This document shows, in pieces, positions 26,661 through 39,650 of a DNA stretch of 64,000 nucleotides. The notes below the pieces were generated by a model. That model searched no databases. It worked only from the letters and a program-made list of their open reading frames with translations, and was not told where the DNA came from. The stretch is from positions 2,549,770 to 2,613,769 of the forward strand of contig CAADRB010000010.1 of NCBI GenBank assembly GCA_900708905.1, given 5' to 3'. The first letter of the stretch is position 1, and each line of letters starts with the position of its first letter. The position numbers and the translations under genes were made by a program. Source of the stretch: Hymenolepis diminuta (lineage: Eukaryota > Platyhelminthes > Cestoda > Cyclophyllidea > Hymenolepididae).

Positions 26661-29600
26661 AACTTATTAAGCGAATTGACAACGTCGAGTGTTCTTCATT
26701 TTGTACAGTTCAAGTTGCTTAATCTCACAGATCCTGAGAACACTATGGATTCTCAAGTAGACTAGAAGAACAATAATTTAGAAATGTTTACAAGAAACTC
26801 AAACCTGGAAGATTCTTGATGAAACGATTTAGGAAATATAGATGGAAATTTTATTCCGAGATAATTGCAATAAATGTGATAACTACGCCATCATTGCCAC
26901 ATACCACAGTATCTGTACTGCTATTTCTCACTAAATCATCACTTTTAATAAGTTTTCTTATTTTTTCAGTGACATTCTACTCCAATCCCACTATATATTT
27001 AAATAAAAAATTAATTTGATTGCGCTGAGGCATACTATTTGGCATTCTAAATTTTATCAGTTCTAAGAAACAGTAAGGTAAAAACAACCCCCTAGTTAAA
27101 TTGTATTATTTATTCCATTCAAGAAGTTCAATCGTTTCACAAACAGAGTTACCATAGGGAAACAGTGCGAAAGCCTCTTCTCATTTATTATTAATGGATC
27201 TCAATGAATGGATTGTATTATAGTTGTTTCTACTCAGTCACTCCCATATCAAGTCTTCCAGATGCTTATCGATATATGTATATTGTGACCACACCCTTAA
27301 TTTCTAAACCCGCCGTCTGATAAACTATCTGAGCAGAGAGAAAAAACAAGATTGGGTTGATGAGTAAATTCAACACAATCAGAGATATTGTTGAGAGTTT
27401 GTCTTTGTCATTGGCTGATTACGATTGGAAAAGGGTAAGCGATTCCAAAAACAGTGTCATTTTTCCTTAACTTTTTCATTTCCTACGCTCATTACATAAT
27501 AGCGACTAGTTTTCGGGAAATTTCGGTGATCCTTATTTAAACCTATTTATAAAAATGTCTGTAGACTAATATTTGGTAATCTGACTTCGAAAGTCGTACA
27601 TGTACCCATATAGTTTATTTGTTTAGATAAAACTCAATTATTTTAAGAATAGGGAAAATAAGAATATAAACAAAACACAAGGTTTAGTATATTTAAAATT
27701 TATTTTAAACATATTCTTTCAACTGTCATTTTTTAAACAGCTCGGAGCTTTATTATAGAACATTGGGTCTTTTGATTTGCATGATAGTTTCTGGCGGTCT
27801 TTGCATCAAATGATGAAATTAGTTCATCAAGTTTGCGTTCAAACAATTGGTATTCTAACATTTCTACATGCCACGTTCTTCAACTGGTAAAAGTCTAAAG
27901 ATCATTATGGAGAATTACCTCCAATAAACATAATAGTTAAAATATATCTTAGTTCACTATCGCGTTGGAAATGGCCGCCTGATAGTTGACGTCTTAACTT
28001 CCTAAAATGGGTATGTACATAGCCATCTCCAACTTTTATTGGTTGACTTTATGAGGATTGTTGGAAAATAAGATTAGGGTTTTCTGATGCTAAGATATGC
28101 ACGGCATTCAGCTACCAACTGTTAGATCTGTTCCATGGTTAACTACCAAGTTTGCAGTCAAAAGAAAGACTGAATGCATCTATTCAGTAGTATCCCAGTA
28201 GTAAGTTGAAAAAATATCAAGGCACAATAATGGAAAGACGCAGCTATAACTGCTTGGATAAACGAACGGGACAAACACCTCAAAATAGAGAGGCCAAAAA
28301 TACATAAATCACAATATCTCAAAGTGAGTTTATCATGTGATCTGAAACAGAGATACTGGATACTGCGCAATTTAAGTGACAAAGTAAAATCTTAAACATT
28401 ATCGGAAGTGACTTTTCATTAGAGAGGCCGTCATTAATTTAAATAAATACCGCTTTAGGTTACTAGGAAGATTCATAGAATATGGTTAAAATAAAATGCA
28501 TGTTATGTAAGAAAACGGAGGCATTTGTTACATTTCATTAGAGCCATTATGACAATTCACATGTAACAACGACATCAAATCCCTCCCTGTTATTGTTATA
28601 ATTATTTTGTCTTGTCCTTATGAAATCAAGCAAATTTTGCAACTGATGAGGACAATGACAACTAGAGAAGGCAAAATTTTTCCTTGTTGAGAGATTTTCA
28701 TTCTTAGAGTCTGCAGATCACCCCTTTATATCGTCTGTTGTCTATTACAAAATCAAAAAAAACTATTAGTATCAAGTTGCTTATTTTCAACGAATTTGAG
28801 TAATATTTACTGACTTCATGTCTCATTCGGTAAATTATCAATTATCGAGTTACTACGCTCGTGTCTAGGGATACAGTCTTGCTACTGCTTCAGTTATTGG
28901 TCATACCGACAGTCAGTCATCCAAATCCATGCAGACGCATATATTTCATAATAAATGTGTCATCAATTGAACTGTAGATCTTTTCTCGTGTTCCTTCTGG
29001 GCCTGAGCTTTTCTGTAATATTCCACAGCAATCAATAATATGTCCATTTAACAATGAACCCTATCAAATATACGTATTGGGTGTAAGAATGTGTAGGTTT
29101 CACATTTTGATAAATTAGTTGTAGCCCCCTATGAAAAGTCATTTGGCATTCCCATTCTTATATCCGATTGCAGATTTTAATGATAAAGTTCAGTTTCGAC
29201 TGTTATATTCATAGAGGCAATTTTGGAAATATGCTTTTATCGTCGAAATGCGTTTCGATTTTCCAGGTATATTTTTTCATGGAAGTAGTCCGTCAATCTA
29301 CATAATTTCTTTTTTATTACGATCCATCAAAACTCATCAATGCATACGTTTTTATTTTGGGGTTTCTTTCCGCTCTCTCATTAGGTTTATCATTTGCGCT
29401 GATAAATGTTGTTCTGCGAAATAAGTCGTCAATTGTGTATGATAATAATACATTCTCTGCTCCCGTTAAACCTCAAAGAATGGTTGAATTTTAGAAATAT
29501 AGAGATTGAAGTGGCGCCTCCAATCAAGTTTTGAAACCGGTCAATTTAAATGTACAATTTCTTCTCTAGTCAGATAAACCAGAAATGTATTTAATTTAAA

Positions 29601-32600
29601 ATTCTTGTCCACTAACTGTAAGTGAAGTGAATAAGTCTTGATTTTGAAATCTGACTCCCTATTTGTATTTTGGTTAAATAAACTTAAATAAACTTTATTA
29701 TTCTCCACACCGCACTAAATTGGTGCTTTTATTCACCTACCCACATCATTGGCATTCATCTAAAGAGCCCTTGTCAAGCGGATGTCAATGTATTATCATT
29801 TATGAGGAGAAAAATATATTGGAAGATGGGACTTGCAAAGGTATTCTAAAGGTCCCTAACATTACGGGTTTTTGCTCAAAGTGAATATAAGACATTTAAT
29901 ATATCTGTCCTCTTTAAATTGATTTTTAGCTTCAACCAGTCCCTATCTTTACTGAATACACAGCTTAACCGACTTATTTCCGATATATTTTATATTCAAT
30001 TCATTATTTCAGCCTTATATTAATGAGCAGATACTTAATTATATCAACCTTTATCCGCTATTTTATTTTCAGTGATTAATTCATAATTAGCAATCAGCTA
30101 CACGATTTCAGAGAACAAATTTTAAGCATCCTTTGAAAAGCATGTTTACAACATTAGCTGCTATGTAAATACATTTTAGAGCATCTATTATTTAGAAACT
30201 TGTCAAACCTTCCAAACTCAACTGGAACACCTAGGCAATCTAGTCAATAACAAATTCTAACAAGAAAGGAGTGGGGCTTACTAATATACGTTTATATTTC
30301 TCTATAAAAAATCAATATTACCATTATCTACGACATTGCAAAGAAGTTGCTATTTCAATGATAAATAGCATCTAACCTAAGGAGAAGGTAGATTCAGTTC
30401 AAGGAGTGTCTGAGGAAATTGAAAATTAAGGTACTTTGATGGTTTAAGAGTCTAAGTGCATCTGAATACGGATATCAAGAGATTATCTGAAGATTCGATT
30501 TTCTTTGTCTTGTGGTTTATTCAGTAATTTTATCCTCGTCTTGATGAAATACTTGCTTATAGTTTTGCTGTCCCCCTTGTAAAATAACCACTAAAGGGAC
30601 ACAATCATTTCATCTTTCACTTATTTTTAGAGTTATAGTTTACTCTTTTTAGTCTATTGATCTATTATGCGTGTGATGGATTTCATCATAAAATTTAGAA
30701 TTGGATTCACATACTCTCTCCTTAAATACCTTCACCGTTTCTGGTGTGAGCTGTCATGGCCAACGCTTTAAGTGAGAATAAACGGGAAATATTTTCAATA
30801 ATTTGGAATTTTATATAAAATAATGTTAATTCACATGTTTCCTGCAAAAAGAATATTAATATGGATATGCGTACTATGGAATGCCAAGCAAAGGATACAA
30901 TATGAGACCACTAAATTAGGATGGAGAAGAATATTTTTTGTCATTATCCGCCCGAGTTTTACTGAGCTTTAGCGCCATAAGGTGAGAAAAATAAAAGAAT
31001 TTCCAGCAAAATAGTTATACTGAAAAAATTTTGGAAGTTATCAATTTCGAAATTACTAAGTTTTTAATGCAACTGGCTATCAGAACAAAGCCCAATGTTT
31101 AAGGATTAAATGGTGAAAGAAAATCAAGGAAAATCTTAAAAATGAGAGAATATATCATAGTCAAATCAAACTTCAGATTAATTTGATGCTGGTTGTTAAC
31201 TATTCTTATGACCAGTCTACACCCAAGACAACTCTGTAAAATACAGAAGTTAAAGATAATGAGCGCCACTGAACTGAAAAAATACGTTTGCAGCTGAAAA
31301 GGACATCATTTTAAACAAATAAAAAAGAAAATGCTTGACCGGTAAAAATTAAATTTTAAAGGTCTCCATTTGAAGTTTATTTAAATTTTAAAACTATATA
31401 CCGTTTTCCCCATTCGTAGTAATGATTCAATTTGTAAATAAATTGACTTAATATAACTATACTACTGCAAAAACTCTCATTTGGAGAGAACAATGTGGTA
31501 CAGAGATAATATTATTGGTGACAGTCATTCACAACTCTGCAAACTCACCTACCTAGAGACAGAGATGAGATCGAGTTGGAGGCAAAATACTTCATTCAGG
31601 AAGAACAAAGAGGGGAACAAATTTTTGACCATTAAACGAAAATATAATCAATAGGGAAATTTTTAAATGCAAGCATTAGAAGCGGGAGGAAAGTTTGTAA
31701 AATGTGTAAAAACTCAGGGCTGAATCATTGACAAAAATTCTATAGAAAAACAGAAAACGGGTAAAAATCAATAAACCAATCATAATAATAGAAACGTGCA
31801 ACTATTTCGATTCGTTTCAGATTTAAGTGACGAGAAGCAAAACAAAGGGCTTTAATAGAGTAATATTTCTTAAATTTTTAACTAGACTTCCCATATGTTT
31901 TGCCATGTTGGACTTCATCAAAGCGTAAAAATTCCCGACTTCCGGAATTAAAGATTTAGCGAACTAGCCTACTTCCGCAACTACAAATTTTTGCCATCGG
32001 GTAAACATATATTGCAACAAAATATTCCCTTTTACTTGCAAAACTACACTGTTACTAATTTATAAAAATAAAAATTATATGACGAAGTATTTTTTTGTTT
32101 CAAAATCACGCATTTATTCTCCGCTTTTACTTTGTTAATCAAGAATTTTTCCTTAATTATGAAATTCTTCGCCAAAACTAGAAATTTTTTATTTTACTGC
32201 CTTTTTAATGGTCATTTCTTTGATGAACATTGAAAGGGCATGGAAGTTATTAAGAGGCATAGAGAATTGCGAGAGGTAAACGAGACGATAATAACAAAAA
32301 GAGAGGAATATTTTACACCAATTTTTCGCTTAGAAAATAGCCACATCATTTTTCCTATCTTTATAGACACTCGCACTTGCGTGTCCTTCATAATGTTGTG
32401 ACTGCCTAGACCTGGGATGCATTTGGTTCGGATTTATTGTCTTTGTTTCTAGCCGCAGCACTTATTGTGCTGAGAAGTAGAAGGGAAAAGACATAGTTAC
32501 CTCTCGGCTGGGACAATAATAAATTCACAAGTAGCCTTTAAGAATGGGGAAATTTTCCATCAGTAAGAATAGCAAAGGGCAGTATAGACCACATTAATTT

Positions 32601-35600
32601 CTTTACGTGTATTTGTCACCAGACAATACTTAACTGAAAGTTTTATGGTAAAACATCAATGATCAAGTCTGCTGAATTTATTTATTTCTATACGCACGTA
32701 TTTGCCCCCTACGTTAAGCAAGTTGGAAAGGCAGATTCATTAAGGTAGAAAAGCGTAACTGAAAGACATTAGTGGATCTACTATCAAAATCCCAATGATC
32801 CCAATCGTCCAATTGGTAAATTACCATGTTCGTAAATGTTAATTAAAAACCCAGTGAAAAGAATGAATACGAAATCACGTAAAAACATGCCAACCAGGCT
32901 TTCCATATGACTAAGATGAAGATGGCCTAGTGTTTTTTGTAGCATATTTGAGTGTTCGGCTCATCTAATTTAGAATTACCATGAATCCATAAATTTCACC
33001 CGTATATTTTCTACTCTTTCTTTTTAACTCTGAGCTTTCTTTCTATTTCCATTTACTTAGACGGTTCTTCATGGATAAAAGCTGTTAATTAACTTCGTTT
33101 TGCCAAAAGAGATAAATGAATAGCAGAGAGAAAACTGAAAAAGAAAGTGAGTTAGGTGTTTGTCTTCTCTGTTGGTCTGCTCAGGGTAGTGACCATTGTT
33201 TAAATTAAACTAAAATTTACTTGGTAAATGATTAAATTTAACATCAAAAGCTAATCTAAAATAGGTAATTAGTGATCTTTAAGGGTCTCTCTGGTCCATT
33301 TTGGCGCGTATGGTAAGAAATCATTTGGGATTGAAAGCTCAGTTTGTAAGCATTGGATTAGAGGATATGAAAAATAATCCAAATAAAATTAGCAATCACT
33401 ATGTTAAATAAATTGGCTAAAAAAATTTTAATGTCTCTGTAATATCAAGGTAAACAAAGGGCTTATCAACACTTCCAGGGGAATAATTCCCTTTCATGAG
33501 TATTTCTAAGTATCACTAATGGCGTCTGAAAAAAAGAATTGAGACTCTATTCAATGCGGCTAAAATGGTAATCGTAGGATCACACTCTCACAGAGTCATG
33601 ACACGTGAATAGCTAACTCAGCTGATTCCCCTGGGAAATCCCTCAGTCAAGCGTTAATCTAAAGGTCCTACTCTTAATAATGATACAAAAATTCTTGCCT
33701 GATCTCCTCTACACAAAGTCGAGACTGTGACAGATCGATCAAGACGCCAAGGATGTCTTTGATTTTGCTATCTTCATTAATCAGCTGTCATGACTAAGAC
33801 ATTTACGAAAGTCAACTTCTGCCTAGAACAGAGTAAATTCCCTCTTTAGATAATTCAAGTAAAAACGGTGAATTACAAAGTTCTTAACCGTATACAAATG
33901 CTTAAAAAAGAAGGCATTCCTGGAGAATAATGATTAAAGGGATCTCAATGTCCAATTATCGGTTACTTTGTCTCATAAAAGATACAGATGTTTGAGGCTT
34001 AACAAACCAGGATGTCTCCTCAACGTCGACATTGGGTGCAGTATGAGCCTCTTCAAGAGATTTTTTGAAAAGATTCAGTATATATTCTTTTAATTAATAG
34101 TAGAAAAGTGATCATTCCGAATAGCGTATAAAATATCTCTCTATCCTTTTTTAGATAGTTTTCCCTCTGATTTAGCTTGCTTGTATGTGATGTATTCTGG
34201 CTTTATTAATGAACGACATACCCATATACAATACTGCGGACATCAATTCACTAAGGTGTCCAAGGGTTAAATGATCATGTAGGAACTTTGGAGCATTAGG
34301 ATATTACTCATAAAACTAAATACCTTTCGAAAATTCTTGAAACTTTAACTTCATTATCGATATATATTCGATTCCTCCTCTCATTTAAAACTATGACGAT
34401 TTTGGGTTGTTTAAAAATTTATCGTAAGCACAATTCATTCTCTTGCTTGTTGATTTAACTCAGTGTCCTCCGCATTCAGTGTTATAAGTGTAGGACATAT
34501 TCCTCTGTCTGCAGACTGTGCTTTGCTTTTCCAAGTTACCTGTCTTTAACTTATCTTTGTCATTCAGTAGCATTTTCACTTTTCTTGTTAAGAAACAGAG
34601 ACGCTTCCTTTAATCGCTTATAATACATCATTTGACTCCATTCTGTCTTTTGTTGAACTCAAAAGGCCATGGGTTAATGTATTTTGACTGTTCAGCTTAA
34701 ATGATTTCCAAGCTGAAACTCTTCTTGCAATTGTTGAATTTGTATAGAAATATCCTTATCGAAAAGTAATTTTTAAATGCAAAAATTTTTCTTTTCAACT
34801 TATTTTTCAACCTCAGATAAATGTTTGGTAATTTTTTGTCTTTTATGTTTAACTGGCTTGTTTTACATTATAATTTTTTCTAAAAATGGGATTTTACAAA
34901 GGTGATTTTCAACAGCAGAATATGCCACCCGAAGAGCACAATAAATTTTAAAATTCATGAGTGTTTACGCAATTGCACCGTTGATGAGGCTGTCAACCTT
35001 TTTAAAATGTTGGCGACAGAAACACAAAAATTTTAATTTGCTTAAAATCCATGAAATGTCATTTTGAGGCAGACGCATACAATTAGAAAATGAAAATTGC
35101 TCAAGCGAATCGAGACAAATTCCAGCTTCATACCACTTTCGAATTTACAAGGTGTAATAAACAGAGGCGTTTGCGGCAGAATCGTGAAACAAATTTTGAG
35201 CATTGATTTTATTCATTGTATGAGAATTATACTTTACTGTAGAGTTCAAAGAATTAATTATTGCACTTATTAAATTAGTGGAATTGAATTATTCGAGTAT
35301 TTACCATCCAGTAGTCCGAACTTCCATTGTCATTAGATTGCTCTCTACAAGTTTTGCAAAATTTATCTGTGGACTACATATTAATTTCCCCTGTTTCATG
35401 AAAAATTACTTTTAAGTTCGTATGCTTGTTTTAATAAAGTGAAAGCAGTAAATTTTATCCTCCTATACCCAAGGCGCACCAGTATGTAGATTATCAATTT
35501 TCGTTTCTAAGTGTATAACAATGATTCAGCTAACTCACCCTGCAAAGACGCTTTGTAATCATCCTCTCTCTCTGTGTTTAAGTCTTCGCCCTCTTTCTTT

Positions 35601-36249
35601 TTTTCTCGTTTGCACTCGCATTGTAATTCGCCGGTACGATCTGGATAATCTCAATCTCCGGATTTGGTATATCCCCTATATATTGTTAGCAATAAGGAAG
35701 ATTTCTGCATTTGTAAAGCCCCATGGCTTAACTAAATAGACTTTTCAATAAATTATTGAGACACCTACCATATTTATATCCTGGATTAATTAGCTTTTCT
35801 GTTTTATAGCAGAAATAGCAGATAAAGCTGAGTGATTGATTGTGTCACATCAATATGTTTCCACCCTTTAATGGTCAAAACAATTATTCGACTGTGGCAA
35901 AATATTGCCGTAATTATTACCATATTATTAATTACAATTAAAAACACATGGGCAATACATTTTTTTCATCTTTTAGTCCCAATCTCTCAGTCATTTAATG
36001 GATAGTTTCCATGAATTAATCAATCAGACGTTGAAATAAGAATTCTGGTGATTACTTGTCAATCAAAAATTCATTTATCATGTAAATAATTTATTTATTT
36101 TGGCCTAATCAGAAAACGGTACTCCCCTCAAATATCCATTTATTTTGTAGTCTAACTGTTCCAACAGCGGTCAGTTTATAACTTATCATCAAATATGTGT
36201 TTTTCGCTCATTTTTTTAATTAGTTAATTTTTTAAAAATCACAGCTCTA
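26661..36249. other. non-coding DNA without supported gene
   Basis: Nearly 10 kb in which the longest frames are 67-74 codons (26816-27019 +, 28158-28382 -, 35521-35739 +). All have chance-like composition. Pyrimidine-rich tracts occur at about 34490-34660 and 35560-35610. No RNA gene, tandem array or repeat with a convincing partner was found. Confidence 0.5.
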
Positions 36250-36500
36250 AATAATGATAAAGAGAAGGTGATAGGTTCGGTAAAGTTAATGCTTTGAAGA
36301 GAAGTGATATAAGAGAGAGAGAGAACCGTGTGGGCAAGAGCGTAATGGTAATAGAGGTTGATTTAAGAGCTTGGCTGGCATGAGGTACAGATAAATGTCT
36401 GGAAACATTGAGAGTCTAGGTGTGTGTAAAGTAATCAAGCAGTTGAGGTGGTAGGATTATGCAATCGTGATGAAGATAAGCAAACGTCCGGTTTTTGAGG
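36250..36500. repeat. G/A-rich block 6
   Basis: Contains AAGAGAGAGAGAGAACCGTG and TGAGGTGGTAGGATTATG. The latter resembles a let-7 microRNA only superficially. Similar in character to the other purine-rich blocks. Confidence 0.3.
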
Positions 36501-37249
36501 TGGTTCTAAACTATTAATAAGCTGTCTTAGAGTTAATTAACTTATATTATTAAGAAGAGTATAAGTTTATTTAACTTTATACAGATATACTTGCATTTTT
36601 AAGGCTTTGTTTAGAAAGCGAATTTCGCCTATTCAAAGTAATTAATTTATTAACACACAAAGCAACTCCAAAATTCCTTCCACTTGATCAATAAAGATTT
36701 TAAATTAATTAGTATTTTATGGCATAACGTCAAAAATATTTGTTTCAGTTGCTTGCAAACTAAAGTGACCACTGTTAAACTTTTGTCAACTCCATTTACA
36801 AATGACAAGGTGAAAATATAATTATAATCACTGAATATTTTCCTTGACGAGAAAAATATTTCATTCTATGTTTTTCTCATTATTATTCATTTTATTGTTT
36901 ATGTGACTTACTATGAATTAGGCTAAACTATGCAGAGTTCGAGTTGAAATGAACTAAGTTTTCTTTAACAACAGCAAGAACCTGTGTTTTCCTTCTTCCT
37001 GACTGGGAAATAGGCATGAAGATCGTAAAATTGTTATCAACAAAAAGTTAAAAAGGGATAAAAATTTAAATACTTATAAAAACGTATTTGAATATTGATG
37101 TATTTGAACTCAGGAAGTTACGACTTATTGCTGAAGAGACAGCATAAAAATTATTTGATGCGACAAGAAAGGTAGCCTAGATTTATAATTCTTAAAGTTG
37201 AAACATTTCCTTAACCAAACCATTTGCAGATTCTCTGGTTCCGCAAGTT
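36501..37249. other. non-coding DNA, nothing recognised
   Basis: AT-rich. The 5' end of the Ty3/gypsy-like remnant described next may extend into the last part, but no LTR could be identified. Confidence 0.45.
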
Positions 37250-37690
37250 AATGAATTTTATTATAAACCAGAAGCAAATCAAATTTTTGCCGACAGGTTT
37301 GATAGTGTGAGAACATTTTCAAAACGATCTCGCCGATATCGGAGATGAAAGTGAGTGAGTGTATTGTTACGGAGTTTAAAACTCCCAAAAACTAAAAACG
37401 CAAAGATTTTGTTAATCCAAGGGCTATTTCAATCCCTCTTTCAACTAAACTGTCTGATTTTCTTAAAATTAATTGGCAAAAAGTCTTCTGAACTACAAAA
37501 ATACTTTAATCGCCATTCTTTTACCAAAAAACATGATGAAAACTAAATAAACTATGTTACGCATATCAGAAATGTTTTGGAACTTTCCTATATTTTTGCC
37601 ATTTCGAAGGCTCATTTCAAATGTTCAATAATTTTTAGTGGTCTTCGAGAAATCTGTCAAACTGATGTCCTCACAATGTTCTAAGCAACT
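37250..37690 (+). pseudogene. decayed Gag-like region of a Ty3/gypsy-type retrotransposon
   Basis: Conceptual + strand translation, with at least two frame changes and internal stops, gives pieces in the order seen in Gag of CsRn1-like Ty3/gypsy elements: EFYYKPEANQIFADRFDS (the 'F..P....TF..WF.RY' start), QNDLADIGDES, VSVLLRSLKLPK (cf. 'KVRLLLRKL'), a GKKSSEL segment (cf. 'FGEQSSLF'), then INYVTHI and HFKCSIIFSGL (cf. 'FKCLIFVCGL') followed by QTDVLTMF. Gag packages element RNA. Here it is dead: stops at about 37344-37352, 37544 and 37683, plus frameshifts. The assignment rests on my memory of family patterns, not a search. Five hundred base pairs downstream lies an integrase-like remnant in the same orientation. 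Confidence 0.45.
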
Positions 37691-38170
37691 GATTAAATCG
37701 CATTGGAGGATATTGTTAATGAACGGATAAATGTGGACATCAGTGTGTGACAGTAACATGAACCAAGAGAATTCCGGTGGGCGCAATTATGTCAATCAAA
37801 TTTATAGTGAAACCGTGTCCCGGAATGTTTCCACTTTTTGATAAAATCAAACTAAATATCGTCTTTATAATGATCTGCATTTTGCCAATACAAATCTCAT
37901 ATCTACAGCCTATGCGACAATCAAGAACATAATAAAGCGATGTACTGAACGAAACCGGATTTAGAAAGAAGAGCGCAACTCAGAAAATTAAACCAATCCT
38001 CAGTCAGGTGACAAAACCAACAGCCGGCCCGAAGAAGCATGTGGAGAGGGAAGAAAATCTGCAAAAAGATCACAAACGTGCTGCAAAAACGAGCAAAAAA
38101 GGGGGAGAAATGGAAACAACTTCCTGGACAAGTGCTTGCAATCGTCAATGAATCAAAATAAGTATAGAAA
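37691..38170 (+). other. spacer inside the Ty3/gypsy-like remnant
   Basis: Between the Gag-like and integrase-like remnants there should be several kilobases of protease, reverse transcriptase and RNase H. Only about 0.5 kb is present and none of these domains is recognisable, so most of pol has been deleted. From about 37920 the + strand becomes purine-rich. Confidence 0.35.
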
Positions 38171-38600
38171 GTGAATGTTTTGGGAAAGAAAAGGAATGGA
38201 GATCTTCCTTCAAGACCAATGCAGTGTTCTCTTCCAGGCATCCAAAGTGAACGTTCCAAATTAAGAGAAAAGATAGAAAAAGGTCCTATGAAAAAGGGAG
38301 GGGGCAATGCTAAGAAATCTGAAAGAGTTATTCGAAAACTCCTGAATGCCTGCTCATCTAAGACTTGGTGAGAAATCTCCAATGGAAATACTAATTGGAA
38401 GAAGAAGCAGACTGAAGCTCTATCAATCACCCAAATACACCCCTGGAGGAAGAAAAACGTCAACAAGAAGAAACACAGAACCAGCAGAAGGACTTCTAGT
38501 GAACCCAAAAAGTTTTACAAGGAAGGTGCGACTTCACAGTGAGAGGTGTCTAAAAGAAAACATAATTGCAAAAAATTATTAAATACTGTTCTTAACAAAA
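38171..38600 (+). pseudogene. decayed integrase C-terminal region of a Ty3/gypsy-type element
   Basis: Two overlapping + frames (38171-38371 and 38346-38582) join by a frameshift near 38350. They read TFKEKIEKG-like sequence (here KLREKIEKGPMKK), then RKLLNACSS, then PAHLRLGEKSPMEILIGRR followed by a basic tail. This matches the end of the DDE integrase core and the start of its C-terminal domain in Ty3/gypsy elements ('YR.TPH..TGESPAELL.GR..RT.L'). The catalytic residues lie upstream and are not visible. The minus strand is open for 195 codons over the same bases (37921-38508). That frame is Phe/Leu/Ser-rich and reads the complement of a purine-rich strand, so I treat it as a shadow. A related segment lies inverted at 50940-51170. 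Confidence 0.45.
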
Positions 38601-39540
38601 GAAATATCTTTAAAAATTTTTCCCTTTATTATTAAAAGTAACGCTTATTTCCTGAATTATTTATTTGAACTATTATAAATTGCGTTATACTGTTCATAAT
38701 TCCAGTTGAACTGTATTAACAAACTGTAAGCTGAACTTTAAAAAATTTAATTCAAGAAATATTTTTTCATTCTTTTCATTTTTTTCACTTCTATTCGACC
38801 TTTATTTGCCATTCATCTCTGAGTGAATTCTTTATTAATACCTGGGCTTTGAGCCATTTTTACGGAAAAAATCTGGAAAGTTTGGCTTCAAAATCATCAA
38901 ATCATCTGCTTCTTCATTTTAGCATTTAATTACACGTCTCATATTTTTGGCTTTGTTTGCATATCAAAAAAAAGGATTGGCATGAACCTAGTGATTTTAC
39001 AGCTATCCCCCTTTTCATAAAATTTTATCCCCCACTTATCGAAAATGAATCTGCCATCTGATTAAATACCTCTGGGCTTGCGGTGATCCATCCAATAGTC
39101 CCTCAAATTTTACCTCCATTTTAAAATCGATTTAACCACAAGTCCGTATTTATGATTTCTGTTTTATGCGCATCTTGTAATCATAGTTGATGTTTGACAA
39201 TGTGCAGAAGTGTTCTCTGTAGAATTCATGATCCAGATTTAACCTCGTTTACGTCTGACACCCTATGTATTTTTGCAAGGAGTTGTCATATTTGCAGATT
39301 TATTTAATAAAGTTGATGAAATTACTTCAATTTTAAAGTTCAATTTGAAGCAATTGTAAGTTTCTGAGCAAAATTTTAATTTTTGCATTTAATTTATTTT
39401 AGTTTCATAAATTAATTCATTGGAGTCATTCGTTTTACTTGATTTAGGTAAAATCTGTGAAAATTAATTAATTATTGCGGCAAAATTTGTCAAATCATCA
39501 AAATCTATATTCAATCATCCTCAAGTCATCTGTTTAGCAA
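38601..39540. other. non-coding DNA, nothing recognised
   Basis: AT-rich. Any 3' LTR of the gypsy-like remnant would be expected here, but I found no partner sequence upstream. Confidence 0.5.
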
Positions 39541-39650
39541 GTTGAGCATTTTCTGGCAAAGCGCACGTTTGCTAAGTCAGAGATCACGAGATTCACGTTC
39601 ACCGTTGCAATCCCAGTGATGTCCACATGGATTATTGACTTAAAATCCTC
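39541..39650 (+). repeat. SINE-like repeat, copy B
   Basis: GCGCACGTTTGCTAAGTCAG then AGATCACGAGATTCACG and GTTGCAATCCC follow the tRNA-like order seen in copy A (GCACGTCTGCGAAGTCAGAG, then GGTCACATG). Box A is largely lost. It is a decayed copy. Confidence 0.45.

Noticed and set aside
31564..31585. bantam-like TGAGATCG
   Set aside because: The match stops after eight bases and there is no hairpin.
32755..32780. miR-71-like TGAAAGACAT
   Set aside because: Only the seed region matches; downstream bases diverge and no complementary arm is seen nearby.
36440..36465. let-7-like TTGAGGTGGTAGG
   Set aside because: The seed differs (GAGGTGG instead of GAGGTAG) and I see no precursor hairpin; it lies in a purine-rich block.
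37921..38508. 195-codon minus-strand open frame
   Set aside because: It reads the complement of a purine-rich strand, is dominated by Phe, Leu, Ser and Cys, and overlaps the better-supported integrase-like remnant on the + strand.
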